Positions 1 through 7,938 of a DNA stretch of 64,000 bases are shown here, piece after piece. The translations under genes and the position numbers were made by a program. Each line of letters starts with the position of its first letter. Position 1 is the stretch's first letter. This DNA comes from Gemmatimonadales bacterium. GTDB taxonomy: Bacteria > Gemmatimonadota > Glassbacteria > GWA2-58-10. Under the pieces are notes generated by a model, which saw only the letters and a program-made list of their open reading frames with translations, had not been told where the DNA came from and did not search any database. The stretch lies in contig JAJRTS010000071.1 in assembly GCA_024278175.1 (NCBI GenBank), forward strand, positions 1 through 64,000, given 5' to 3'.

Positions 1-100
1 CAAACGAATCATTCCACTGCCCGGCTGCTTCGGTAAGCCTTTTATACAGTTGAGCGATATTATTCTCTTCATTAAAGATAGGCACTACAACCGATATCAT
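1..100 (-). CDS. Family 2 glycosyltransferase, N-terminal fragment
   Basis: Only the first 33 codons lie in the window; the gene runs off the left edge. The reading starts at an ATG (98-100) and gives MISVVVPIFNEENN, followed by a helix with LYKRL. A short hydrophobic beta strand ending in VVPxFNEExN is the signature opening of GT-A fold family 2 glycosyltransferases, especially the dolichol-phosphate mannosyltransferase or undecaprenyl-phosphate sugar transferase type. The next ATG upstream in the leader is closed at once by a stop, which supports this start. The acceptor and sugar cannot be inferred from so little sequence. The type of enzyme usually acts at the cytoplasmic membrane in envelope glycan synthesis. 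Confidence 0.8.
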   Translation of the reverse strand, partial: MISVVVPIFNEENNIAQLYKRLTEAAGQWNDSF

Positions 101-961
101 TGTTTCATCTCGATATTTTAAGTTAACAAACTGCAATGGACTGCTTGGAAGTTAACTACGGAACAATCCGCTTTAATCTAATTCCGGTTAGTGGCAATAC
201 CTGTCACCGGCATATATATATCCGTTTTTCTCTCATTCCACAATAGTTCAAGAGTTGATTCAAAAGCCGGTTGTACCGGTCCGCGTGGCAGCTTTTTCAG
301 CGAATCAACAATCAAATATCCGGCTGCTAGAAGCGAGTTGAAATATTCGAAAGTATGGGAGTAAAGGTTGTCAAGGGCCGTTTCTCGTGATGCTGCTTAA
401 AGCTGGCGGGAGCAACGCAACAGCTTGGGAAAATACAATTAGCCGAATCAGTATAAAGAAACGGCTTGTCTTGCCCTTGACAACCAGCGGAGAGAAATTT
501 TCACCATAGGGCGTTGAATGTCTTTATTTCAACGCCCCTCTAAAACTACGGAACAGGGATGGATTGAAAAAAGAACAAACGCCGCGGAAGGGGGCAATTA
601 TGCCTTGCAGGGCACACGAATCCCCCTTTTCGGGCATTCCATGCCGCGCTTTGCGCTCAGTTGACGGCAGGGCTGGAGTGCGTCTTTATCCGCGGTAAAT
701 CGGGGATTGTTTGCCGGTTAGCGGGATGTTTTATCCCTTTCGCCAGGCCGGTCAACCGGGGTGGGGGGGATCTTACACCGGCACCGCCAAAGCGGCGCCG
801 GCGTACTTCCGGACGTGCACTGACGGAGCTGCGGCGTATGCAGTCTGGTTAAAGCCGGCCCTGTCAATATGCCTGCGCGCTTAAGGGAGAGACTTTGGTA
901 TGTTAATTGCTATGGTTATAGTAAAACGTTGAAGGTCGTTACCGGGGCGGGGATTACTCTT
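101..961. other. Intergenic region with a repeat copy, no convincing gene
   Basis: This 860-base stretch lies between the glycosyltransferase start and the small zinc-ribbon gene. It contains the inverted-repeat element at 325-543. The 12-mer AACTACGGAACA occurs at 154-165 and again at 544-555, directly after the element. The only open frame of note (661-852) is arginine- and proline-rich, lacks a ribosome-binding site and resembles random GC-rich translation. I see no RNA gene here. Confidence 0.6.
325..543. repeat. MITE-like inverted-repeat element, copy 1
   Basis: About 219 bases are clearly homologous to 21540-21758. Shared landmarks, in order, are GTTGAAA(T/A)ATTC, the arm GGTTGTCAAGGGCCGTTTC, its reverse-complement partner GAAACGGCTTGxCTTGCCC followed by TTGACAACC, and a 3' hairpin with arms GGGCGTTGAA and TTTCAACGCCC. 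The 5' end also resembles the reverse complement of the 3' end, so the unit looks like a non-coding element with imperfect terminal inverted repeats. No open reading frame is carried. It may be a non-autonomous transposable element or a large REP/BIME-type repeat. Confidence 0.7.
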
Positions 962-1156
962 ATGGAACAAGAAAAAACGAAGCAGGACAAGAAAATGTGC
1001 AAGCACAAGCGGCTCACTTTCCTGGGCAAGCAGGATATGCCAACGGAAAGTACTTTCCTGGCACTGTTCAACTGCGAGGATTGCCGGTCGACTATATCGC
1101 TGAAAATGGTCAACAGGAATTACAAGCGCCGCACAGGGCTGCACAAGTCCGCCTGA
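962..1156 (+). CDS. Small zinc-ribbon protein
   Basis: A 64-residue protein with a charged N-terminus, then MCKHKRLTFLGKQ and LFNCEDCRST. The Cys-x-His and Cys-x-x-Cys pairs look like a small zinc-binding knuckle. Two starts are possible: ATG at 962, preceded by GGGGA, or ATG at 995, preceded by AGGA at a good 7-base spacing. The second would give 53 residues that begin exactly at the conserved-looking part. A hairpin with a T-rich arm follows at about 1208-1257. The protein resembles short uncharacterised zinc-ribbon proteins common in bacteria; its function is unknown. It sits alone between the repeat region and the tRNA gene. Confidence 0.6.
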   Translation: MEQEKTKQDKKMCKHKRLTFLGKQDMPTESTFLALFNCEDCRSTISLKMVNRNYKRRTGLHKSA

Positions 1157-1207
1157 GCGCAACAAGCTGCAATCATCCGGATTGAGGTCGAACCTGAGTC
1201 CGGGGTG

Positions 1208-1257
1208 AAAAACGGATCAACGGGGCTTTTCCAGTCGATCCTTTTTTTGTCCGTTTT
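1208..1257 (+). terminator. Possible terminator hairpin
   Basis: AAAAACGGA near 1208 pairs with TCCGTTTTT ending near 1257, with a T-rich inner strand. It lies 50 bases downstream of the small zinc-ribbon gene. The long loop makes this weak. Confidence 0.3.
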
Positions 1258-1272
1258 TCGGGCAAAAATTCC

Positions 1273-1300
1273 TTGATCGAATTAAGCTCTGCTATTATAT
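1273..1300 (+). promoter_or_regulatory. Possible promoter of tRNA-Lys
   Basis: TTGATC (1273-1278) and TTATAT (1295-1300) are separated by 16 bases, about 80 bases before the tRNA. The match to sigma-70 consensus is moderate. Confidence 0.35.
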
Positions 1301-1382
1301 TTCCGCCCTCTTTGGCAGATAAAGGCTATCAGTTTTCCCTTCCGTGAGGTTCATCCAGCCTTTTCCTTGTTTGGATCAATGT

Positions 1383-1458
1383 GCGCCGTTAGCTCAATTG
1401 GCAGAGCAAGTGACTCTTAATCACTAGGTTCGGGGTTCGATTCCCTGACGGCGCACCA
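1383..1458 (+). tRNA. tRNA-Lys (anticodon CTT)
   Basis: A complete 76-base cloverleaf. The acceptor arm GCGCCGT pairs with ACGGCGC, followed by discriminator A and an encoded CCA. The D arm is GCTC..GAGC. The anticodon stem GTGA/TCAC encloses the loop CTCTTAA, which gives anticodon CTT and reads AAG lysine codons. The T arm contains GGTTCGATTCC. The era gene follows 144 bases downstream. Confidence 0.95.
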
Positions 1459-1602
1459 TTTATTTTCCGCCACCGCATTGCTATATTTTATAAATATTCG
1501 CCTCACCCGGTACGCTCTGCTCCGGGGTGCGGCTTGGCTTGTAATATCCGCATCGTTTGGAATGGGTGCTGGCGATAAGCCCGAACCACAGAGGATAACC
1601 TT

Positions 1603-2541
1603 TTGGCCGATGATAATCATCCGTATCCGCAACAGCATGAAAAAAATGCAACCCATAGTGGGATAGTGGCCCTGGCCGGCAAGCCGAACGTGGGCAAAAG
1701 TACGCTGCTCAACGCCATGCTGGGCCAGAAAATATCGATTGTCAGCCGCAAGGCGCAGACTACCCGTCAGCAGGTGTTGGGCATCCTGAGCCGTGAGCAC
1801 TGGCAGGTTGCCTTTATCGACACTCCGGGGGTGATGGAGCCGAGGGACCGGTTGCAGGAGTTCATGGTTAAGTCCAGTTTCAAGGCGGTCAGCGGCGCGG
1901 ACCTGGCCGTGGTGATGACCGATGCGCGCAGAGGCGGGGAGGAAGAGTTCGACGAGTTGCTTGGCAGGCTGGCCCGGATGGATGTTCCCCGCGTGCTGGC
2001 GATCAACAAGATGGACCTGGTTGAGAAAACCTCGCTGCTGCCCCTGATCCGGCGCTTGGGCGACTCGGCCCTGTTCGAGGCGATCGTGCCTGTCAGCGCG
2101 CTGCACGGCCAGGGAGTGGACGAGTTGCTGGGCGAGATTTCCAGTCGTCTGCCGGCCGGGCCGTTCCTCTACGACCCGGAGCAGATCGCCACCCAGCCGA
2201 TGCGGTTTTTCGCCGCCGAGCTGGTCCGGGAAACAATTTTCGAGCAGACCCGCGACGAGCTTCCTTACGCAACCACCGTGGCGGTGGATGAATACAAGGA
2301 GCGCGCGGCGGGCAAGGTCTATATCAGGGCCTTGATATATGTGGAGCGCGAGAGCCAGAAAAAAATCATTATCGGACGCAAGGGCGCTTTGCTCAAGCTG
2401 ATCGGGCGCGAATCACGCCAAAAAATCGAGGAGTTCACCGGAACCGGTGTCTTTCTTGAACTGTGGGTCAAGGTCCGCGAAAAATGGCGCAGGGACCAGC
2501 CCTTTCTGCATGAGAGCGGTTTCGATAAAAATCAAATCTGA
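1603..2541 (+). CDS. era: GTPase Era
   Basis: Era is a ribosome-assembly GTPase that binds the 3' end of 16S rRNA and couples 30S maturation to growth. The 312-residue protein has G1 GKPNVGKS (26-33), G2 region KAQTTR (50-55), G3 DTPG (73-76), G4 NKMD (135-138) and G5 SAL (165-167). A C-terminal KH domain has the nucleotide-contacting loop GRKG (258-261). Length is normal for Era. The start is TTG at 1603, preceded by GAGG at suitable spacing; the nearby ATGs are out of frame. A Trm112-like gene follows after 32 bases. Confidence 0.95.
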   Translation: MADDNHPYPQQHEKNATHSGIVALAGKPNVGKSTLLNAMLGQKISIVSRKAQTTRQQVLGILSREHWQVAFIDTPGVMEPRDRLQEFMVKSSFKAVSGADLAVVMTDARRGGEEEFDELLGRLARMDVPRVLAINKMDLVEKTSLLPLIRRLGDSALFEAIVPVSALHGQGVDELLGEISSRLPAGPFLYDPEQIATQPMRFFAAELVRETIFEQTRDELPYATTVAVDEYKERAAGKVYIRALIYVERESQKKIIIGRKGALLKLIGRESRQKIEEFTGTGVFLELWVKVREKWRRDQPFLHESGFDKNQI

Positions 2542-2573
2542 GTCTATCAACCCTTAAAGCCCGTGGAGGAGTT

Positions 2574-2738
2574 ATGCTTGACCAGAAACTGCTGGAAATC
2601 CTGGTTTGCCCCAAGTGCAAGGGTGAGCTGGCCTACGACACTGACAAGAGTGAACTGACCTGCAACGCCTGCAGCCTGATCTACGATATCAAGGACGACA
2701 TCCCGATCATGCTGATCGACGAGGCGCGCTCATTCTGA
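2574..2738 (+). CDS. Trm112/UPF0434-family zinc-ribbon protein
   Basis: A 54-residue protein beginning MLDQKLLEILVCPKCKGEL, with a second pair CNAC at about 31-34 and the ending typical of the UPF0434 (YcaR) / Trm112 family. In eukaryotes and archaea Trm112 activates methyltransferases; the bacterial role is poorly defined. A strong GGAGGAG sits just before the ATG. Its TGA stop overlaps the proposed start of the next gene. The two pairs of cysteines should bind one zinc ion. Era upstream and the secretion genes downstream run on the same strand. Confidence 0.9.
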   Translation: MLDQKLLEILVCPKCKGELAYDTDKSELTCNACSLIYDIKDDIPIMLIDEARSF

Positions 2739-5700
2739 ACCGTTCACCCTACAGCAATTTTTTTTTCAAGCCGGTTCTCGGGGTTATTTTGCTGTCTTTG
2801 TCCCTGGCCGGTGTTCTGCGCGCCGGAGCGTTCGAACTCGTGAGCAGCGGCAACGCTCGGGTTACGGTAGCCTTCAAGCTGCCCCGCTGGAGCCTGGAAC
2901 CGGTGGAGAGCGCGGAGAGTGTTTTTTACCGGCTCCGTGCCCCGGACGGGGAGTACGTCCTGGGCGACGGTTACCCCGATCTGCCGCAGTTCAAGGCCAC
3001 TGTCGCCGTGCCGCCGGGAGCGACAATTACCCCCGGATGGAACGTCCTGGACAGCCGCGTTGTCAACTCCGGTAATATTTTTGCCGTGCAGAGAGTGCAG
3101 AGCGATGAGCGGGAGCGGCCACTGGCCACGCGCTACGCTGACTCGGTTCTTGCCGGGGGTGGGTATTCCCCCGTGCAGGTGGAGGTCAACGGGCCAATGC
3201 GGTTGCGGGACTATGCGGTGGCCGAGATAATCGTCCGTCCGTTTGCCTGGGATATGCGCAACGGTACCTTGCGGGTAACAGAGTCGCTGGAGGTGTCACT
3301 AAGTTTTAGCGGTGGGGAACTCTCCTCATTGACGACTTCCGCCGCCGGTCCCGTGGAAAAAATATTCGAGCCACTGTACCGCAAGCTGCTGCTCAATTAC
3401 GAGCAGGCTTCCCGCTGGCGACACCGACCCGCCGCGAGAGCGAGTCTGCTGGCCGCCGCTGGTCCGTTCGATACCGGCGGCGAGTGGGCCGAGGTGCGGA
3501 TCGACAGCAGCGGCATGTACGCCCTCACCGGTGCGCAACTGAAGCAGGCCGGCATTAATCCGGGGCAGATAGAACCCGCCACGCTCAGGATGTATAGCGG
3601 CGGCAACGCCATGCTGGACCAAAACCGGATCGGGTTTCAACCTGAGTTGCGCGAGGTGGCGATAACCGTCCTCGATGGCGGCGACGGGCGCATTGACGGT
3701 AACGACAGGATTCTGTTCTACGGCCGCGCCACAGACAGGTTCACAGTCTCGAACACCGGCGCTGTATCCTACGAGCGCCACCGCTACGAGAACCACGCGG
3801 CCTACTGGCTTAACTGGTCGGCGGGTGCTGGCGGAGGCCGGCGGATTCCCGCAACCGCCGGTGAAAACTCCGGCGCCGCTGATACCACCGCAGAGCGCTG
3901 GCTGCACTTCGAGGGCAACACCGAGTACCTTGCCCTTGAGCGCTACCCCGGCGGGCCGACACTCAATCCCGCGCCGGACTATTGGGGCTGGGTGCTGGAC
4001 CAGGATCAATCGGGGTTGACCTCACGTTCCTTTGCGCTGAGCGCGGCCCCGGCATCCGGAACTCACAGTCTGCGCTTCCAGATTTACGGGCGGGGCCTGA
4101 CTTTTCCCGAATCCTGGAGTGTAGCGCTCAACGGAAATACGCTGGAAAGTGGTACCAACCGCAATGTGCAGGCCGTTACGAGCAGTTGGATTCAGTTACC
4201 GGCAGGCTCGCTGAGCCAGTCGAATAATGATTTCACGCTCACAGCGCGCGGCCAGTACCTGGGCTGGTACGAATTGCGCGCCGAGCTGCCCCTGGAGCTC
4301 GAGAACGGCTCCCAACTGGAATTTCATAAACGCCTGAAGCTCAGCCCGTCGTTTTCATTCGGTGTGGCCGTGCCGGAGCAACTCGTTCTTTACGAAGTAA
4401 CCGACCCGGAAAACCCCGTTCAGGTCCCAAGGAGCAGCGGCGCCGTGTTTCATGCGCCCTTTTCGGCTAACCTCCTGATCCGGCCCCGTTCGTTCGTGGC
4501 GGTGGCGGGCGAGGGCTACCGAAGCCCTGTTGCCGTGAGGCTCTATCAGCCCGCCGGGCTTAAAACATTCGGAGGAGCGGAGTATCTTGTTATCACTGCA
4601 AAAATACTTGCCGCACAGGCCGCTGAACTGGCCGACATGCGCCGGCAGCGCTTCAGCACCAAAGTTGTAACTGTGGAAGATATCTACGCCGAGTTTTCCC
4701 TGGGCCCCGCGGACCCGTCCGCCGTGCGCAATTTTCTGTCCTACGCGGATAGCAACTGGGCTGTACGGCCCCAGATCGTGGTGTCTTTCGGCGATGGCCA
4801 CGTGGATTTCCGCGGAGTGACTACCCAGGGCCGTAGCAGGCCGAACCTTCTGTTGCCCTGGGTTAACGAGAAGGATATCGCGGTGGAGGAATGGTTCGTC
4901 AGATTCGACACCACCGGCCTGCCGCAGATGGTCACCGGTCGTATTACGGTGAAGAACGCGGCTGAGGCCCGGACGGTACTGGATAAAATCGCGGCCTACG
5001 AGCAGGGGCGCGACGCCGGAGAGTGGAACAATCGGGTGGTGCTGGTGGCCGACGACGGTTACGTGCTGGGCCGGCGCTGCGATCTGGTGGCCAATCACGT
5101 GCCCGGCTCCGAGCTGATCGACTCGATCCTGCCCGCTGCGCTGGTGCGGCGCAAAATCTATCTCGATTCCTACCCGTTCGATCCTCCCGGGATCGGTACG
5201 CGCAAGCCCCAGGCCAACCAGGACCTGCTGGGCTGGTGGAACAGGGGAGCCCTGCTGATCAACTACCTGGGCCACGGCAGCAACATTCACTGGGCGCAGG
5301 AGCGGGTGTTCGACGGGGAGCGGGACGTGACGCTGCTTGGCAACGGCTACCGTCTGCCGCTGGTGCTCAACGCATCCTGCTCTATCGGCCATTTCGACGA
5401 TTACCGTCAGGAGGCCATGGGTGAGCGGGTTTTGCTCAAGAGTGGCGGCGGTGCGATTGCAGTGTTCGCGGCAACGAGGATCTCTTACGCGTTCCAGAAC
5501 CAGGCGCTGAACCGCCGCTTTGTGGAGTACCTTTTTGCAGACGAGAAGTTGCCGCTGGGTCTGATTCACCTGCAAAGCAGGCTTACCCTGGCCGCCGGCG
5601 ACCGCGGCAACGCGGAGCGCTACACGATTCTGGGTGATCCGGCACTGATCTTGCATAGACCGAGCAGGGAGCTGGTTCTCTCTCCCGCCGGGGGACAGCG

Positions 5701-6754
5701 GATCGTTCCGGGGGCGAAAGTGGAATTCAACGGTACGGTTAATTCTCCCGGCGGCGGTGTGGACGGTGGTTTTTCCGGAGTGGCCCGGGTCAAGTTTCTG
5801 CTCACCGGCCAGCCGGTAGATATTGCCTATCAGTGTACCGGAAATAACGGACAGTCCAACAGGAATATTGCCTTTAAGCGCACGCCGTCGGTGCTGTTCG
5901 ACGGGCCGGTGACCGTGGCCGGTGGAGCGTTCAGCGGAGCTTTCGTGCTGCCGGTAAGTCTCACCGGAGAATTGCCGGCCGATACGCTGCGGGGGGCGCA
6001 GGGAGTGTTCGTGGCCTACGCCACCAGCGAGGCCGCCGACGCGGCCGGGGCGGGCGCGAAGATAGCGTTGCCGCTGCTGGGTGTGGCGCTTGACGACACG
6101 CTGGCCCCGTCGATACGCGTACTCAGTGCGGGCCGGGAACTCTCCGACGGGGACCGGATAAGTCAGGACAAACCGCTGACGCTGGTCGTCAGCGACCGGA
6201 GCGGGATCAACACCACGGGCCGTCCCGGTGAACAGCTGACAGTGGAAGTGGACGGGGGAACCACCTGGTCGGCGGATCTGACCGGGCTGTTCAGCTACAA
6301 CAGGGACAGCTACCAGGATGGTACGACCGAGATACTGCTGAACAGGGTGCCCCGAGGAGTGCACAGCTTCCGCTTCCGGGCCGTGGACAACGCGCTCAAC
6401 GTGGCGCGACTGGAGTTGATGCTCAACGTTTCCCAGAGCGCGGGTGCGCTTGCACTGAGCGAGGTTGTCAACTATCCGAACCCGTTCAGCGAGAAAACAT
6501 CGATTTGTTTCGTGCTTAATCAACCTGCTGAAGTGTTGATCAGAATATTTACGGTGGCCGGCCGGCCGGTAAAGCAGTTGAGAACCTTCGCACCGACAGC
6601 GGGGTTTCATTCTGTGGACTGGTACGGCACGGATGAATACAAACAAAAGGTTGCCAACGGGGTATATTTGTATAAAATTACCTGCAAAAGCGCGGTAGAT
6701 AATTCGTCTTCAGAGGAGGTGGGAGCCGTCGGCAAAGCACTACTTAGTCGCTAA
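2735..6754 (+). CDS. porU: PorU-like C25 (gingipain-family) peptidase with type IX sorting domain
   Basis: A large cell-surface protein of about 1339 residues. The signal peptide is followed by beta-rich N-terminal regions, a caspase-like C25 peptidase domain (about 615-975) and a C-terminal FlgD-like/type IX sorting domain (about 1245-1339) with YPNPFSE and NGVYLYKI. The catalytic dyad is present: His847 in NYLGHGS and Cys882 in LNASCSIGHFDD. PorU of the type IX system removes sorting domains from cargo and attaches A-LPS; the same role is inferred here. The first conventional start is TTG at 2789, but that cuts the basic part of the signal peptide. A CTG at 2735 overlaps the previous stop, follows GAGG, and gives a complete signal sequence. 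The PorV-like gene follows. Confidence 0.8.
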   Translation: MNRSPYSNFFFKPVLGVILLSLSLAGVLRAGAFELVSSGNARVTVAFKLPRWSLEPVESAESVFYRLRAPDGEYVLGDGYPDLPQFKATVAVPPGATITPGWNVLDSRVVNSGNIFAVQRVQSDERERPLATRYADSVLAGGGYSPVQVEVNGPMRLRDYAVAEIIVRPFAWDMRNGTLRVTESLEVSLSFSGGELSSLTTSAAGPVEKIFEPLYRKLLLNYEQASRWRHRPAARASLLAAAGPFDTGGEWAEVRIDSSGMYALTGAQLKQAGINPGQIEPATLRMYSGGNAMLDQNRIGFQPELREVAITVLDGGDGRIDGNDRILFYGRATDRFTVSNTGAVSYERHRYENHAAYWLNWSAGAGGGRRIPATAGENSGAADTTAERWLHFEGNTEYLALERYPGGPTLNPAPDYWGWVLDQDQSGLTSRSFALSAAPASGTHSLRFQIYGRGLTFPESWSVALNGNTLESGTNRNVQAVTSSWIQLPAGSLSQSNNDFTLTARGQYLGWYELRAELPLELENGSQLEFHKRLKLSPSFSFGVAVPEQLVLYEVTDPENPVQVPRSSGAVFHAPFSANLLIRPRSFVAVAGEGYRSPVAVRLYQPAGLKTFGGAEYLVITAKILAAQAAELADMRRQRFSTKVVTVEDIYAEFSLGPADPSAVRNFLSYADSNWAVRPQIVVSFGDGHVDFRGVTTQGRSRPNLLLPWVNEKDIAVEEWFVRFDTTGLPQMVTGRITVKNAAEARTVLDKIAAYEQGRDAGEWNNRVVLVADDGYVLGRRCDLVANHVPGSELIDSILPAALVRRKIYLDSYPFDPPGIGTRKPQANQDLLGWWNRGALLINYLGHGSNIHWAQERVFDGERDVTLLGNGYRLPLVLNASCSIGHFDDYRQEAMGERVLLKSGGGAIAVFAATRISYAFQNQALNRRFVEYLFADEKLPLGLIHLQSRLTLAAGDRGNAERYTILGDPALILHRPSRELVLSPAGGQRIVPGAKVEFNGTVNSPGGGVDGGFSGVARVKFLLTGQPVDIAYQCTGNNGQSNRNIAFKRTPSVLFDGPVTVAGGAFSGAFVLPVSLTGELPADTLRGAQGVFVAYATSEAADAAGAGAKIALPLLGVALDDTLAPSIRVLSAGRELSDGDRISQDKPLTLVVSDRSGINTTGRPGEQLTVEVDGGTTWSADLTGLFSYNRDSYQDGTTEILLNRVPRGVHSFRFRAVDNALNVARLELMLNVSQSAGALALSEVVNYPNPFSEKTSICFVLNQPAEVLIRIFTVAGRPVKQLRTFAPTAGFHSVDWYGTDEYKQKVANGVYLYKITCKSAVDNSSSEEVGAVGKALLSR

Positions 6755-6841
6755 ATCACTGTTAATTGGCCGTGTAAATCCTGATAAGTATCATTTGGCT
6801 ATGAATATATGAAATAATCCCCCTGGAAGGAGCAATATCTG

Positions 6842-7837
6842 ATGTTGAGTAAATTCCTGACGTTTGCCGCCGTTTTCGCTGTAATGACCCTGACGGCGCA
6901 GAATTCTTTTGCCCAGGGTGTCAAGAGCGAGTTCAGCGAGAAGAACGGTGCGCGTGCAATAGGAATGGGGCACGCCTACACCGGCGTGGCAGAGGGCCTG
7001 AGCGGTATCCTGTGGAACCCGGCCGGCCTGACGTCGATCAGTGCCCCTTCGTTCTACTTTTCGCGCTATAATGGTTTCTCGTTTACGGTAAGCGATCCCA
7101 CGGGCGGTGAGACAGAGGACCAGATCAGCTTCAACCTGTTCAACTTCGGCATGCCGGTCAAGGACATCGGCACGTTCGCCATCTCGATGAACCTCTGGGA
7201 TTTGGGCTCGAGTGAAATCACCAGCACGGGACAGGACCTGACCGGCCTCGACAATCAGAGTCTGTGGATCATCTACGGCTCGTTCGCAACCAAGTTCAAC
7301 AAGAAAATCGATATCGGCATATCGATGAAGTATATCCGCGAGAAGCTTTCCAGTTCCGATGGTGGTATCGGTTCAAGCGTTGCGGTGGATCTGGGTATGC
7401 TCTACAGGCCGCTCGAGGGAGTGCCGGTCCAGTTCGGCGTTGCTCTGCTGGACCTGGGACCCAACATGCAGTTCAAAAACGAGTACCAGTCCGACCGTCT
7501 CCCGCGCAGGCTCAGGGTGGGAGTTGGCTACAACATCCTCAAGCACCTGCTTGAGCAGGACCGCTTCAACCTGCTGCTCAGCGCCGATTACGAGCGGTTT
7601 CTGGTCGGTAACCCGGCCAACACGGGCTATTTCTTCGGCACCGAGTTTTCGATCGAAGCGGTGAACGATATGTTGCTGAGCCTTCGTTCCGGTTACATGA
7701 GCGAAGAAGGCGATCTTAACGGCGCGCTGATCGGTTTCGGTCTGGACTGGCGCGGTTTCAGTTTTGATATCGCACGTGAGCTGGGTGTCAACCCGCTCAG
7801 TGACCGTACATTCTATTCGCTGTCCGCCAGGTTCTAA
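6842..7837 (+). CDS. porV: PorV/PorQ-family outer-membrane protein
   Basis: A 331-residue protein with signal peptide (cleavage near residue 24-25) and the hallmark segment ARAIGMGHAYTGVAEGLSG followed by WNPAGL. This is typical of the PorV/UPF0164 group of FadL-like 14-stranded barrels. The rest alternates hydrophobic strands and ends in SLSARF, a C-terminal aromatic typical of outer-membrane barrels. In Bacteroidota PorV shuttles type IX cargo to PorU, and porU-porV are often adjacent, as here (87 bases apart). AAGGAG precedes the ATG. A strong terminator follows the gene. The family is also found outside type IX secretion, so the exact role is inferred. Confidence 0.8.
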   Translation: MLSKFLTFAAVFAVMTLTAQNSFAQGVKSEFSEKNGARAIGMGHAYTGVAEGLSGILWNPAGLTSISAPSFYFSRYNGFSFTVSDPTGGETEDQISFNLFNFGMPVKDIGTFAISMNLWDLGSSEITSTGQDLTGLDNQSLWIIYGSFATKFNKKIDIGISMKYIREKLSSSDGGIGSSVAVDLGMLYRPLEGVPVQFGVALLDLGPNMQFKNEYQSDRLPRRLRVGVGYNILKHLLEQDRFNLLLSADYERFLVGNPANTGYFFGTEFSIEAVNDMLLSLRSGYMSEEGDLNGALIGFGLDWRGFSFDIARELGVNPLSDRTFYSLSARF

Positions 7838-7870
7838 GACCGCGGCAGCCACGGTTTTTTTGATTACACA

Positions 7871-7930
7871 ACGACAGGGCGCTCGCCGGGTTCGTTTTGA
7901 AACCTGTCCGGGCGCCCTGTTGTTATAATT
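7871..7930 (+). terminator. Terminator hairpin after porV-like gene
   Basis: ACAACGACAGGGCGC near 7871 pairs with GCGCCCTGTTGT near 7912-7923 around a loop that can itself pair (GGGTT/AAACC). The last arm runs into TTATAATT. It probably terminates the porU-porV transcript. TATAAT at 7924-7929 could double as a -10 element for the next gene. Confidence 0.6.
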
Positions 7931-7938
7931 CTCAAACA

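Noticed and set aside
661-852. A 63-codon frame after repeat copy 1
   Set aside because: No ribosome-binding site, Arg- and Pro-rich composition, no family resemblance.
4355-6646. A 763-codon open frame on the minus strand opposite the PorU-like gene
   Set aside because: It is a shadow of a GC-rich gene with strong codon bias; the translation is rich in His, Arg, Gln and Gly with no domain, and the plus-strand frame has clear motifs.
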